A stretch of 35,402 nt of DNA from Pseudomonadota bacterium (GTDB taxonomy: Bacteria; Pseudomonadota; Gammaproteobacteria; Steroidobacterales; Steroidobacteraceae), in the NCBI GenBank assembly GCA_023423935.1, contig JAFAEQ010000080.1, positions 1 through 35,402 of the forward strand, read 5' to 3'. The translations under genes were made by a program, and so were the position numbers. Shown here one piece after another: positions 24,589-33,154 of the stretch. The notes below the pieces were generated by a model. The model made no database searches. It worked only from the letters and a program-made list of their open reading frames with translations, and was not told the origin of the DNA. How positions within the stretch are numbered: position 1 is the first letter of the stretch; the number at the start of each line of letters is the position of its first letter.

Positions 24589-25797
24589 TCATGCCGCCTT
24601 TACGTGGCGCGGCACAACGTCGGGCAGCAGCGCAGCCAGCACACCAATGATCGGCAGCCATGCGCACAGCGCGTAGACACGAACGATTCCCACCGTATCC
24701 GCGAGCTCGCCGAGCACCGCCGCTCCCAATCCGCCCATGCCGAACGCGACACCGAAAAACAGACCTGAAATCATGCCCACTTTGCCCGGCACCAGATCCT
24801 GTGCGTACACGAGGATCGCCGAGAAGGCCGAAGCGAGGATCAGACCGATGGGCACCGTGAGCACGCCAGTCCAGAAAAGATTTGCGTGCGGCAGCACGAG
24901 CGTGAATGGCAGGACCCCGAGAATCGAGAACCAGATGACGCGCTTGCGACCGATGCGATCGCCGATCGGACCGCCGGCAATCGTGCCGACGGCGACCGCC
25001 GTAAGGAATACGAACAGATGAATCTGCGCGCTCCACACCGACACATGGAAGCGTTCGATCAGATAGAACGTGTAATAGCTGGTCAGGCTCGCCAGATAGA
25101 AGTACTTCGAGAAGATCAGTCCGATGAGCACCGCGAGGCTGCCCACCACCTTGCCGCGACTCAGCGAAAGCTGCTGCTTGACCGGCGCGCGGCGCGCTTT
25201 CTGCAAATGATGGCGCGAATGCCAGGCCCCGACCCTGGCGAGCAGCACTATGCCCACCAGCGCTGCAAGGGCGAACCACGCCACGCTTCTCTGTCCCTGC
25301 GGCAACACGATGAATGCAGCGGCCAGCGGTCCGATCGCGGAGCCTGCATTACCGCCGACCTGAAACAGGGATTGCGCGAATCCATGGCGTCCGCCCGAGG
25401 CCAGCCGGGCGAGGCGTGAAGATTCCGGATGAAAGATCGACGAGCCGATGCCGATGACCGCCGCGGCAAACAGAAGCATCGGGAAGCTGGAAGCGTGCGC
25501 GAGCAGCAGCAATCCGACGAGCGTGAATCCCATGCCGCTCGCGAGCGCGTACGGCAGAGGACGACGATCCGTGTACAGACCCACGAGCGGCTGACACAGC
25601 GACGCAGTCAGCTGATAGGTCAGCGTGAGCAGTCCGATCTGCCCGAAATCCAGATGCAGACCCGACTTCAGGATCGGATACATCGCCGGCAGCAGCGACT
25701 GCATCATGTCGTTCAGCAGATGGCAGAAGCTCAATGTGCCCAGCACCGCGAATGCCGTGTTGAGCGTTTGGTCCTGGGTGTCGGCCGCAGTATTCAT
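24589..25797 (-). CDS. fsr: MFS transporter, fosmidomycin-resistance (Fsr) family
   Basis: 402 residues with 12 predicted membrane helices. It follows E. coli Fsr closely in order and motif: LSFCHLLNDMMQSLLPAMYPIL, FGQIGLLTLTYQLTASLCQPLVGLYTD, GIGSSIFHPESSRLARLASGGRHGFAQSLFQVGGN. It is an inner-membrane proton-driven efflux pump; in E. coli it exports fosmidomycin. Symbol given by family resemblance; the actual substrate here is untested. The downstream neighbour on the same strand is the SGNH hydrolase. Confidence 0.85.
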   Translation of the reverse strand: MNTAADTQDQTLNTAFAVLGTLSFCHLLNDMMQSLLPAMYPILKSGLHLDFGQIGLLTLTYQLTASLCQPLVGLYTDRRPLPYALASGMGFTLVGLLLLAHASSFPMLLFAAAVIGIGSSIFHPESSRLARLASGGRHGFAQSLFQVGGNAGSAIGPLAAAFIVLPQGQRSVAWFALAALVGIVLLARVGAWHSRHHLQKARRAPVKQQLSLSRGKVVGSLAVLIGLIFSKYFYLASLTSYYTFYLIERFHVSVWSAQIHLFVFLTAVAVGTIAGGPIGDRIGRKRVIWFSILGVLPFTLVLPHANLFWTGVLTVPIGLILASAFSAILVYAQDLVPGKVGMISGLFFGVAFGMGGLGAAVLGELADTVGIVRVYALCAWLPIIGVLAALLPDVVPRHVKAA

Positions 25798-26006
25798 GGC
25801 GCAATTTCAGCACAGCGACGTGAAGCCACGCGATAGAACGGGCCGCCCACCGGTTCAGTATCTTGCGAAAGCTGCCATCGCACCTCGAGTACGAGACTCG
25901 GTGCCGCAGACGAACGAACCGGTCGAGCGAGCAACTACGATCCGAGCGATGCCGCTTCCGTGCGGACTCGCCGCGCCCCCACCGACTGCAGCTCAGGGCA
26001 GCGCGA

Positions 26007-26348
26007 TTACGCTTTTTTCACGAACTGCGATTTCAGCTGCATTGCGCCGATTCCGTCGATCTTGCAGTCGATATCGTGATCGCCTTCGACGAGGCGGATG
26101 TTCTTCACTTTGGTGCCCATCTTCACGACGAGCGAGGAGCCCTTCACTTTCAGATCCTTGATGACCGTCACGGCATCGCCGTCGTGAAGCTCATTGCCCA
26201 CGGCGTCGCGCACCACCGCTTTCTCCTCCGCAGCCGGCGCATCCGCCGCGCCCGACCATTCGTGCGCGCACTCGGGACACACGAACAGATCGCCGTCCTG
26301 ATAGGTCAGGTTCGACGCGCACTGGGGACAGGCAGGTAGATCGCTCAT
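26007..26348 (-). CDS. yjdM: YjdM (PhnA) zinc-ribbon protein
   Basis: 113 residues. The N-terminal zinc ribbon has CPQC and CPEC (about 7-28), and the C-terminal domain contains the family's DAVGNELHDGDAVTVIKDLKVKGSSLVVKMGTKVKNIRLVEGDHDIDCKIDGIGAMQLKSQFVKK. The full match in length and motifs identifies it as YjdM, named for phosphonate utilisation genes though its real role is unclear. The open frame runs 34 residues further upstream; the start at 26348 is chosen because the ribbon begins here. Confidence 0.9.
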   Translation of the reverse strand: MSDLPACPQCASNLTYQDGDLFVCPECAHEWSGAADAPAAEEKAVVRDAVGNELHDGDAVTVIKDLKVKGSSLVVKMGTKVKNIRLVEGDHDIDCKIDGIGAMQLKSQFVKKA

Positions 26349-26510
26349 GGAAGAATCACAGCAGACACGGGAAGGGCGCGGAGTATATCGCCGCTGACAC
26401 TGGAGCGCCTTCCATGCGCGATGCGTGCAGCGTAATTCGTGTACATCCACGCGAACTCATAGCAACATTCGGGGCAACATTCGCGTCGTGCGATCGACAC
26501 GAGGCTGTCC

Positions 26511-27629
26511 GTGAAAACAAGAGTCAAGCACTGTCTGATGGTCGTCGCACTGAGCTGGTTTCAGCTCGCAATTGCGCACCCGAGCATCGAGCGCATCGAA
26601 GCGCTACCCGATCGAGCGAAGACCGCACCCACATTCACGGTGTCACGAGTACTGCAGAAATCCGATGGGAGCGGCTCCACGTTCCGCTACCAATGGCCCG
26701 GCACCTACTTCGAAACGGCGTTCAAAGGCTCTTCCGCCTATTTCCAGCTGGGTCCGGGCGAGGTGATCCTGCGCGTGCTCATCGATGACCAGCCCGTGAC
26801 TTCGATGGTGAAACCCGCTGCCGGTTTCTACGAGATCCGCGAGCTCGACCGCGGAACACATCGCGTGCGGATTGAAGTCGTCACCGAGAGCCAGGCGGGC
26901 GCCAACGAGTTCGGTGGCTTTTATCTGCCCAAAGAGTCCCGTCCGGCTCGCATCAGATCACGCTCACGTCAGATCGAATTCATCGGCGATTCGCACACGG
27001 TTGGCTACGGCAATACGTTCGACGGCCGCGAGTGCACCGAGGAGCAGGTCTGGAACAGCACAGATACTTCACAGGCGTTCGGCCCGATCGTCGCCCGACA
27101 CTTCGGTGCCGACTATCAGATCAATGCCATTTCCGGTCGAGGCATCGTTCGCAACTACAACGGCGGGAGCGGCGATACGCTGCCGCAGGCCTATCCGTTT
27201 GTCCTCTTCGACCGGGCCGACGTGCCCAATGCGCGCCGCTGGCGACCGGACTGGATCGTGATCTCGCTGGGGACCAACGATTTTTCCACGGAGCTTCACG
27301 AAGGCGAGCCCTGGAAATCGCGCGAAGAGCTGCACGACGCGTTCGAATCGACGTTCGTACGCTTCGTTCGTGATCTGCGCACGAAGCATCCGCGCGCGCA
27401 TCTGCTCTTGTGGGCAACGGACAGCGTCAATACCGAGATTCGCGATGAAGCGCAGAAAGTCGTGGCGGAGCTCGTAAAGAACGGCGAGAGAAAGATCGAC
27501 TTCGTTCCGGTGCCGACACTCACCATGAACGGATGTCATTGGCATCCCTCGTCCGCCGACGATCAGACAATTGCGAACATCCTCATCGAACACATCGAAG
27601 CGCGCGATCGCGACTGGCAGCGCCGCTGA
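26511..27629 (+). CDS. carbohydrate esterase family 2-type deacetylase
   Basis: 372 residues with a signal peptide (MKTRVKHCLMVVALSWFQLAIA). An N-terminal beta-sandwich (about 40-145) precedes an SGNH esterase domain: FIGDSHTVGYGN (Ser161), a GRG(I) oxyanion block, SLGTNDFS, and CHWHPS with His345. This order is that of CE2 acetyl esterases such as CjCE2, which deacetylate xylan and glucomannan. Expected in periplasm or outside the cell. It diverges from yjdM and converges on the mscS-like gene with a strong shared hairpin. Confidence 0.87.
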   Translation: MKTRVKHCLMVVALSWFQLAIAHPSIERIEALPDRAKTAPTFTVSRVLQKSDGSGSTFRYQWPGTYFETAFKGSSAYFQLGPGEVILRVLIDDQPVTSMVKPAAGFYEIRELDRGTHRVRIEVVTESQAGANEFGGFYLPKESRPARIRSRSRQIEFIGDSHTVGYGNTFDGRECTEEQVWNSTDTSQAFGPIVARHFGADYQINAISGRGIVRNYNGGSGDTLPQAYPFVLFDRADVPNARRWRPDWIVISLGTNDFSTELHEGEPWKSREELHDAFESTFVRFVRDLRTKHPRAHLLLWATDSVNTEIRDEAQKVVAELVKNGERKIDFVPVPTLTMNGCHWHPSSADDQTIANILIEHIEARDRDWQRR

Positions 27630-27644
27630 CTATCACGCGCGAGG

Positions 27645-27691
27645 GCACGCACCCGCGACTCGCTTGGCAAAGCTGAGCCGCGGGTGCGTGC
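27645..27691. terminator. bidirectional hairpin between converging genes
   Basis: Arms GCACGCACCCGCG (27645-27657) and CGCGGGTGCGTGC (27679-27691) pair perfectly over 13 bases around a 21-base loop. It lies between the stops of the CE2-type and MscS-like genes and could end transcription from both sides. Confidence 0.72.
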
Positions 27692-27698
27692 TTGAACC

Positions 27699-29057
27699 TC
27701 ACGCTGCCATGCTCGCCACCGGATTCTCCGTCTCGATGCGCCAACGCGGCAGACTCTGCGGATAGTTCTTCTGCAGGTAGGTGATCAGCTTCTCCCGCAC
27801 GTCGCAGCGCAGATCCCAGGCCGCACTCGCATCGCGCGCACTCGCCAGTGCGCGAATCTCGAGCGTGCGGTCCTTGGCATCGGTGACCTGCAGAACGTTC
27901 ACCTTTCCATCCCACAAAGGTGAAGCCTGCAGAATGCGAGTGAGCTCCTGGCGCAACGCGTCGAGCGGCACATCGTAGTCGACGTGCAGAAAGACGGTGC
28001 CCAGAATGTCCGCCGAGGTGCGCGTCCAATTCTGAAATGGCGTCTCGATGAAATATGTGATCGGCAGCACCAGTCGGCGCAGATCCCAGATGCGCACGAC
28101 GACATAAGTGAGCGTGATCTCCTCGATGCGGCCCCACTCCCCTTCGACGATCACCACGTCGTCGATACGGATCGGCTGCGTGAGGGCGATCTGAAATCCG
28201 GCGAGGAGCGTTGCAATCGTCTTCTGCGCGGCAAAGCCGATGATGATGCCGGCGACGCCCGCCGACGCAATGATGGCCGTGCCGAACTGCCGCACCGACT
28301 GGAATACCATCAGCATGGAGGCGATTGCAAAGACGATGATCACGGTGGTCGCGATCTTCTTCAGCACCATCACCTGCGTATAGATGGCACGCGCACGGCG
28401 ATTGTCGGCGACGTCGATGCGATGACGCTGCATGATGAGCCGCGCCATGACGTCGGTGAACTGAATGATCAGAAACGCTATGGTGCCGATGAGCAGCAGG
28501 CTCACGGCGTTCTGGATGATGCCTTCCATCTCCGGCGAGATGGCCAGTGCCGGCGTGCCGAGAATGATCGCGAGCATCGGCAGCGTGAGTCGCAGCGCGC
28601 GGCCCGCAAAGGGCGCAAGCGCATCATCCCAGGTGAATTCGGTCCGCTTCGACAGTGCGAGGAGCAATGCCTCGAGCGTGCGTCCGACGCGAACGAGCAT
28701 CCAGGCGAGCCCGACCAACGTGCCGAGGCCATGCAACCAGTCCACGATCCTGAACGCCGGACCGACTGCGTAGGTGGACTCCACCTGTGTGAGCAGCATG
28801 GTGACGGCGAAATGCAGTCCCTGCACCCACAGCAGCATGGCGATGGGCGGCACCGCGTCGCTGAGTCCCCGCGCCACCCAATAGCGGAACGCGGCAACTT
28901 CGCGCTGTTCGTGCGATCGCTGCTCTTGCTGTTTCAGTCTTCGCCGTGCCCACCAGCGCAGCGCGATGTGCGCGACCGCCAGTAACACTACGACGAGTGC
29001 ACCCGTCCCCCACGTAGCCAGGCTGAGCCCGAAGAAAGTGGCACTCCAATCGATCAT
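27699..29057 (-). CDS. MscS-family mechanosensitive ion channel
   Basis: 452 residues with about five membrane helices before the channel. The pore-lining helix is GTAIIASAGVAGIIIGFAAQKTIATLLAGFQIAL, followed by the beta domain QPIRIDDVVIVEGEWGRIEEITLTYVVVRIWDLRRLVLPITYFIETPFQNWTR. This is the extended (YbdG/YnaI-like) size class. It opens under membrane tension to release solutes during osmotic downshock. Strong GGAGG ribosome binding site nine bases upstream. Confidence 0.92.
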   Translation of the reverse strand: MIDWSATFFGLSLATWGTGALVVVLLAVAHIALRWWARRRLKQQEQRSHEQREVAAFRYWVARGLSDAVPPIAMLLWVQGLHFAVTMLLTQVESTYAVGPAFRIVDWLHGLGTLVGLAWMLVRVGRTLEALLLALSKRTEFTWDDALAPFAGRALRLTLPMLAIILGTPALAISPEMEGIIQNAVSLLLIGTIAFLIIQFTDVMARLIMQRHRIDVADNRRARAIYTQVMVLKKIATTVIIVFAIASMLMVFQSVRQFGTAIIASAGVAGIIIGFAAQKTIATLLAGFQIALTQPIRIDDVVIVEGEWGRIEEITLTYVVVRIWDLRRLVLPITYFIETPFQNWTRTSADILGTVFLHVDYDVPLDALRQELTRILQASPLWDGKVNVLQVTDAKDRTLEIRALASARDASAAWDLRCDVREKLITYLQKNYPQSLPRWRIETENPVASMAA

Positions 29058-29088
29058 TGCAGGAATCCTCCGACGTCTGACACGCGAC

Positions 29089-29111
29089 CGCTCAAGGCTA
29101 ACGCCTGAGCG
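29089..29111 (-). terminator. possible terminator hairpin 3' of the kinase gene
   Basis: CGCTCAAGGC (29089-29098) pairs with GCCTGAGCG (29103-29111) around TAAC, with one bulged A. It lies between the kinase stop and the mscS-like start, both minus-strand, and probably ends the sigma-kinase transcript. Confidence 0.5.
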
Positions 29112-29176
29112 CGCACGATGGCACCGGGAGAATCCGACAATGTCCGCTACGGGACACGTTGAACGATGTGCGAGGA

Positions 29177-31978
29177 CTACCTGTTACTCATCCGCGCGAA
29201 CGACTCCGCGCGCTCCACTGCCGCGCGCGCCTGCACGATCGAATCGGATTCTGGCGCGTCGTAGATCAAACGAGCTTCGAGCGCCTTGCGCGCCCACTCG
29301 CGTGCAGCGATGACGTCGCCCGATTGCAGCAGAACGTCGCTGTGGATCAGCCAGATCTGCGGGCCCATTCGCATGTCACGGAAGCCGATGACTTCTTTCC
29401 AGAGCTCCATGGCGCGACTCGATGCAGTGAACGCCGCCTGGATGTCACGCCGGGCGAGAGCAACCCGCGCGAGATCCGCATGGGCGAGTGCCACATGCGA
29501 AAGCTTGCGGCCTTCTGCGTTACGGAGCACTTCCTCGAACTGCACCTGCGCCTCATCGATCCTTCCCTGATCGAGAAGAAAGCGCCCCCACCGCTCGCGG
29601 ATCGCGAGTACAGGCTGCGCGCCGGGCGCGCCGTCCGCGACTCGCTGATCCAGTGAAGACTTCAGCGTTCGTTCGGCGTCCGCAATGCGACCCGCGCGAT
29701 CGTACGCATCGCCCAGCACCGCACGTGCCCGCGGCAGCTGAAAATCGTACATCTGCGTCGTCTGATAGAACTGCTCCGCCGCTTCGAGCAAGGGAATCGC
29801 CTCACGCGGCCGGCCCTCTGCCGCCAGACAGCCCGCATACCATTCGCGCGCCTCGACGGCGTCGTGATGCATCGACTCCTGCGGAATTTCCCGGAACAGC
29901 GCGTCGAAGAGCGCCATCGAATGCTCGCGATTACCGCCCAGATGCGCGACTCGTGCACGCATCGAGGCCGGGACCCAGCTGCGATGATGGCTCTCACTGT
30001 ACGTGCGACGCATGATCTGCGCTGCTCGCGCGTACGCTTCATCGGCTGCAGCGAAATCGCCCATGTTCATGGCAATCAGACCCAGATTGCCGTTGATCGT
30101 GGCGAGCTCCGCATCGTTGCGGTCACTCACCGTCTCGGACAGCGCAATCGCCTCTTCCAGGTAACGGCGCGCCGCTGCGTGCTCCAGCCGATTGGAGTAG
30201 GAGGTCCCGAGATCGGCGAGCGCGGTCACACGCGCCGGACTGTGAGGGGCGAGCTTGGCGAAGAGATCGAGCGCTCTGCGCAATGCGTCGCGCTGTTCCT
30301 CCACGCGCGACGAATCGTTGAAGAGCGCCTGCGCCCGCGTAAGCCACCAGTACGCCCGTAACTCGGAGTGATCCAGTCGCGCAGCGCGAATCAACGCATC
30401 GATGGCATCGAGCTGCTCGAGGGCGCTGTCGCTGTCGAGGCGTTCCTTCTGCGCAATCGCCTGGTCGAGCAGCGCACCGATCACGACCGGATGACGATCG
30501 CCGTAATGCTGCCTGGCCTTCGCCAGATATCGCCGCTGCAGGCTGTCGTAGCGCGTGTCTTCGCCCAGCTCACGGAAAATCTGCGCAGCGACACCGAACA
30601 GCTCGATCTGCGTTTCGGGATCGTTCGCAAACTCCTGCTCGATGCGCGCTACGCTCGCATCGAGGAGCTCGCGCGCCGTGATCTCGCCCCGTGGCTTGTC
30701 GCGGGCGATGCGCGGGTCGCTCGCCTTGAAGATGTCGATCAGGAAGTCCTTCGCCGCCGTCGCACGCGCAGCCTCGCGCTCCGCGCGCTCGGCTTGCCAC
30801 GCCACACCCGCGAGTCCCCCCACGAGTGCAAGGATGACGATCGCAGTGGCGGTGACCGGGATCCAGTGACGCCGCAGGAATTTTCCGGCGACATACGCTC
30901 GCGCACCCACTCGCGCCTGCACGGGTTCGCCACGCACGTAGCGACGCAGATCGTCGGCGAACGCGCGCGCATCGGGATAGCGCGCGGCAGGGTCAACGCG
31001 CAATGCTTTCGCGACGATCGCGTCCAGATCACCACGTAGCTCGTGCGCAAATCCTGACGTCGCAACTCTGCTCGGGGGTGCAGGCGGCAGTCCGCCCACG
31101 ACGCGCATCAACGCAGCACCCAGTGGCGCGCGCTCGATTGGCCAGGGCAGACGGTTACTCAACAACTGATAGAACGTCACGCCCAGTGCGAAGACATCCG
31201 TAGCGGTCGTGATTGCCCCGCCATCGAGCTGTTCTGGCGCCCCATAAGCCGGCGATAACACTGCCGTCTGGGTCGCGTCCGCGCGTGGCTCCCGCTCGAG
31301 CAACTTGGCGATTCCGAAATCGAGCAGTTTCACGCGACCGGCTGCGGTCACGAAAATGTTTGCGGGCTTCAGGTCGCGATGAACGACCAGATGCGAGTGC
31401 GCATAAGCGACGGCATCGCAGATCTGCAGAAACAGATCGAGCCGTTGCGCGAGCGTCGCCTGCGAGCGTTCGCACCAGGACAGCAGATCCTCGCCATCGA
31501 CGAACTCCATCGCCATCCATGGCCAGCCTTCCTCCGTGACGCCTCCGTCGTACAACCGTGCAATGCCCGGATGCTCGAGTCGGGCGAGAATCTGTCGCTC
31601 GGATTTGAAACGTTCGAGCGCCGCATCCGCGCCCGGCAACATGAGCTTCAACGCGACACGCTGATCGAAATCGCCTTGCGTGCGCTCGGCCAGCCACACC
31701 TCGCCCATGCCACCCGACCCGAGTCGCTTCCCGAGCGTGTAGGCACCGATCACGCGGCCCGCAGAAGCAAGCGCCACATAGTTGTCGACAGGCTCCGCGG
31801 CTCGCAGCGCCGGTCGATCGAGGAATCCATCCGAACTTGTCGCTGCAGACAGCATCGCGAGCAGCCGTGCCTGCTGCGCCGGATCGGCGCAGGATCGACG
31901 CACGAAGGCCTCGCGATCCTGTGGCGCGAGATCGAGCGCGGCGTCGAGCAATGCCTCGATATTCGCCTCGTGCGACAT
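29177..31978 (-). CDS. membrane Ser/Thr protein kinase with C-terminal TPR region
   Basis: 933 residues. A short helical N-terminus (1-70) precedes a complete kinase domain: glycine loop GSGGMGEVW, Lys111 (VALK), HRDLKPAN (200-207), DFG (220-222) and APE (247-249), ending about 350. One membrane helix (about 372-394, WIPVTATAIVILALVGGLAG) separates it from a periplasmic-side region of about 540 residues with many TPR-like helical pairs. Start at 31978: the sigma-factor TGA is separated from this ATG by one base, and GGGGAG sits inside the sigma gene. It very probably phosphorylates that sigma factor. Confidence 0.93.
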   Translation of the reverse strand: MSHEANIEALLDAALDLAPQDREAFVRRSCADPAQQARLLAMLSAATSSDGFLDRPALRAAEPVDNYVALASAGRVIGAYTLGKRLGSGGMGEVWLAERTQGDFDQRVALKLMLPGADAALERFKSERQILARLEHPGIARLYDGGVTEEGWPWMAMEFVDGEDLLSWCERSQATLAQRLDLFLQICDAVAYAHSHLVVHRDLKPANIFVTAAGRVKLLDFGIAKLLEREPRADATQTAVLSPAYGAPEQLDGGAITTATDVFALGVTFYQLLSNRLPWPIERAPLGAALMRVVGGLPPAPPSRVATSGFAHELRGDLDAIVAKALRVDPAARYPDARAFADDLRRYVRGEPVQARVGARAYVAGKFLRRHWIPVTATAIVILALVGGLAGVAWQAERAEREAARATAAKDFLIDIFKASDPRIARDKPRGEITARELLDASVARIEQEFANDPETQIELFGVAAQIFRELGEDTRYDSLQRRYLAKARQHYGDRHPVVIGALLDQAIAQKERLDSDSALEQLDAIDALIRAARLDHSELRAYWWLTRAQALFNDSSRVEEQRDALRRALDLFAKLAPHSPARVTALADLGTSYSNRLEHAAARRYLEEAIALSETVSDRNDAELATINGNLGLIAMNMGDFAAADEAYARAAQIMRRTYSESHHRSWVPASMRARVAHLGGNREHSMALFDALFREIPQESMHHDAVEAREWYAGCLAAEGRPREAIPLLEAAEQFYQTTQMYDFQLPRARAVLGDAYDRAGRIADAERTLKSSLDQRVADGAPGAQPVLAIRERWGRFLLDQGRIDEAQVQFEEVLRNAEGRKLSHVALAHADLARVALARRDIQAAFTASSRAMELWKEVIGFRDMRMGPQIWLIHSDVLLQSGDVIAAREWARKALEARLIYDAPESDSIVQARAAVERAESFARMSNR

Positions 31979-31979
31979 G

Positions 31980-32516
31980 TCACTCCCCGCCGATCTCTTC
32001 ATACAAGAGTGCCTTCGCCTTCGCCCAGTCGCGCTGGACGGTTCGATCGGTGACTTCGAGCGCCGCCGCGGTCTCTGCTTCCGTGTATCCGGCGAAGTAG
32101 CGGCACTCGACGACGCGCGCGAGCCGAGGCTCGCGCTCGGCCAGTCGGGTCAGTGCCTCATCGAGCGCGACGATGCGCTCCTCGCTTTCGATGAGCACCT
32201 GATCGGCCGCTTCCAGCGGCAGCGATTCGCGACCCGAACCGCGCTTGGCCGCGAGCCGCTCGCGCGCATAGCTGACGAGCACCTGACGCATCGCCAGGGC
32301 CGCGACATTGAGAAAGTGCGCGCGGTCACGCCACTGACCGCCCTGAAAAAGCTTCAGGTAAGCCTCGTTGACCAGCGCCGTCGTGCGCAGCGTTTCCGAT
32401 CCGCCGAGCCGGCGGCGCTCGCGATGAGCCAATCGGCGCAACTCCGAGTGGAACGCTTCCATGAGAAGACGCGTCGTCGGGTCGGCCGCGATGTTGTTCT
32501 TCTGTTCTTCTTCCAT
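31980..32516 (-). CDS. ECF sigma factor, ECF43-like (kinase-linked)
   Basis: 178 residues with regions 2 (about 15-85) and 4 (about 120-175). Region 2.2, normally DAEDLVQETFLRLW, reads RTTALVNEAYLKLF: the acidic residues that bind core polymerase are replaced, with Thr45 and Thr46 at the site. This is the mark of the ECF43 type (TIGR02999), represented by EcfP of Vibrio parahaemolyticus and EcfK of Xanthomonas, activated by phosphorylation from a partner kinase. Such a kinase gene follows one base after the stop. No anti-sigma gene is present. Confidence 0.9.
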   Translation of the reverse strand: MEEEQKNNIAADPTTRLLMEAFHSELRRLAHRERRRLGGSETLRTTALVNEAYLKLFQGGQWRDRAHFLNVAALAMRQVLVSYARERLAAKRGSGRESLPLEAADQVLIESEERIVALDEALTRLAEREPRLARVVECRYFAGYTEAETAAALEVTDRTVQRDWAKAKALLYEEIGGE

Positions 32517-32662
32517 AAGCGGATTCTAAGAACTTCGGACCGTAGGAAAACATAGCTTCGGTCTCGATGTCGGGATTTCGTCGCGGATTGCGTATTCGTT
32601 TCAGAAGAGCGCCCGTGAGAGCGGGCTGTCAGCCGAACAATTTTCCCGACGGAGCTGAATCC
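32517..32662. promoter_or_regulatory. divergent region between sigma-kinase and envelope operons
   Basis: 146 bases hold promoters for both operons. I find no housekeeping promoter of good quality and no recognisable ECF-type -35/-10 pair that I can assert. A weak GCCCG/CGGGC hairpin lies near 32610-32626. Candidate site for sigma-dependent control. Confidence 0.35.
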
Positions 32663-33154
32663 ATGAGCACATCGCACCTGCGCAACTTGTTTGGGTTGGC
32701 CCTCGCGCTAAGCCTTGCGGCCTGTTCGGGTCGTTCCGAAGTGGAGGCCCAGCTCGGTGGGAATGGCGATTCCCCGATCTGCAAGCTGTTCACCCCGCAG
32801 GAGATCGGTCGCGCGCTGGGTAATACAGTCGAAAAGGGCCATGTCTCCGGACCGCTCGGCAGCGCATGCAGTTGGCCGATCGCAGGCCAGGACCGCAGCG
32901 TCATGATTCAGGTCGTACCGCGCGACTATTGGGAAGACGGGACGAATCAACCCGGCGGTGAGCCGCTCGAAGGCATTGGCGAGCTGGCATTTGTCGGTCC
33001 CTGGCTCGACGACCAGCGCGCCGGCGCACTGACCTTGAACGGTGCGCTCTATGTGATGACTCCCTCCAAGCAGGCCTCGGTGGCGCTGCTGCGCGATCTG
33101 GTCGCCCGTGCGCGCGAGTCGCTGCCGCAGGAGACGACCGAGGCAGGCCAATGA
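32663..33154 (+). CDS. lipoprotein, DUF3558-like
   Basis: 163 residues. The signal MSTSHLRNLFGLALALSLAAC ends in a lipobox (LAAC). The mature part (CKLFTPQEIGRALGNTVEKGHVSGPLGSACSWPI) resembles the DUF3558 or sensor-like lipoproteins with paired cysteines. Start at 32663 rather than 32567 because of the signal and GGAG eight bases upstream. Its stop overlaps the next start (ATGA). First gene of the operon divergent from the sigma-kinase pair. Confidence 0.8.
   Translation: MSTSHLRNLFGLALALSLAACSGRSEVEAQLGGNGDSPICKLFTPQEIGRALGNTVEKGHVSGPLGSACSWPIAGQDRSVMIQVVPRDYWEDGTNQPGGEPLEGIGELAFVGPWLDDQRAGALTLNGALYVMTPSKQASVALLRDLVARARESLPQETTEAGQ

Noticed and set aside
27984..28985. 333-residue plus-strand open frame.
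   Set aside because: Antisense to the MscS-like gene, charged low-complexity translation, no start signal.
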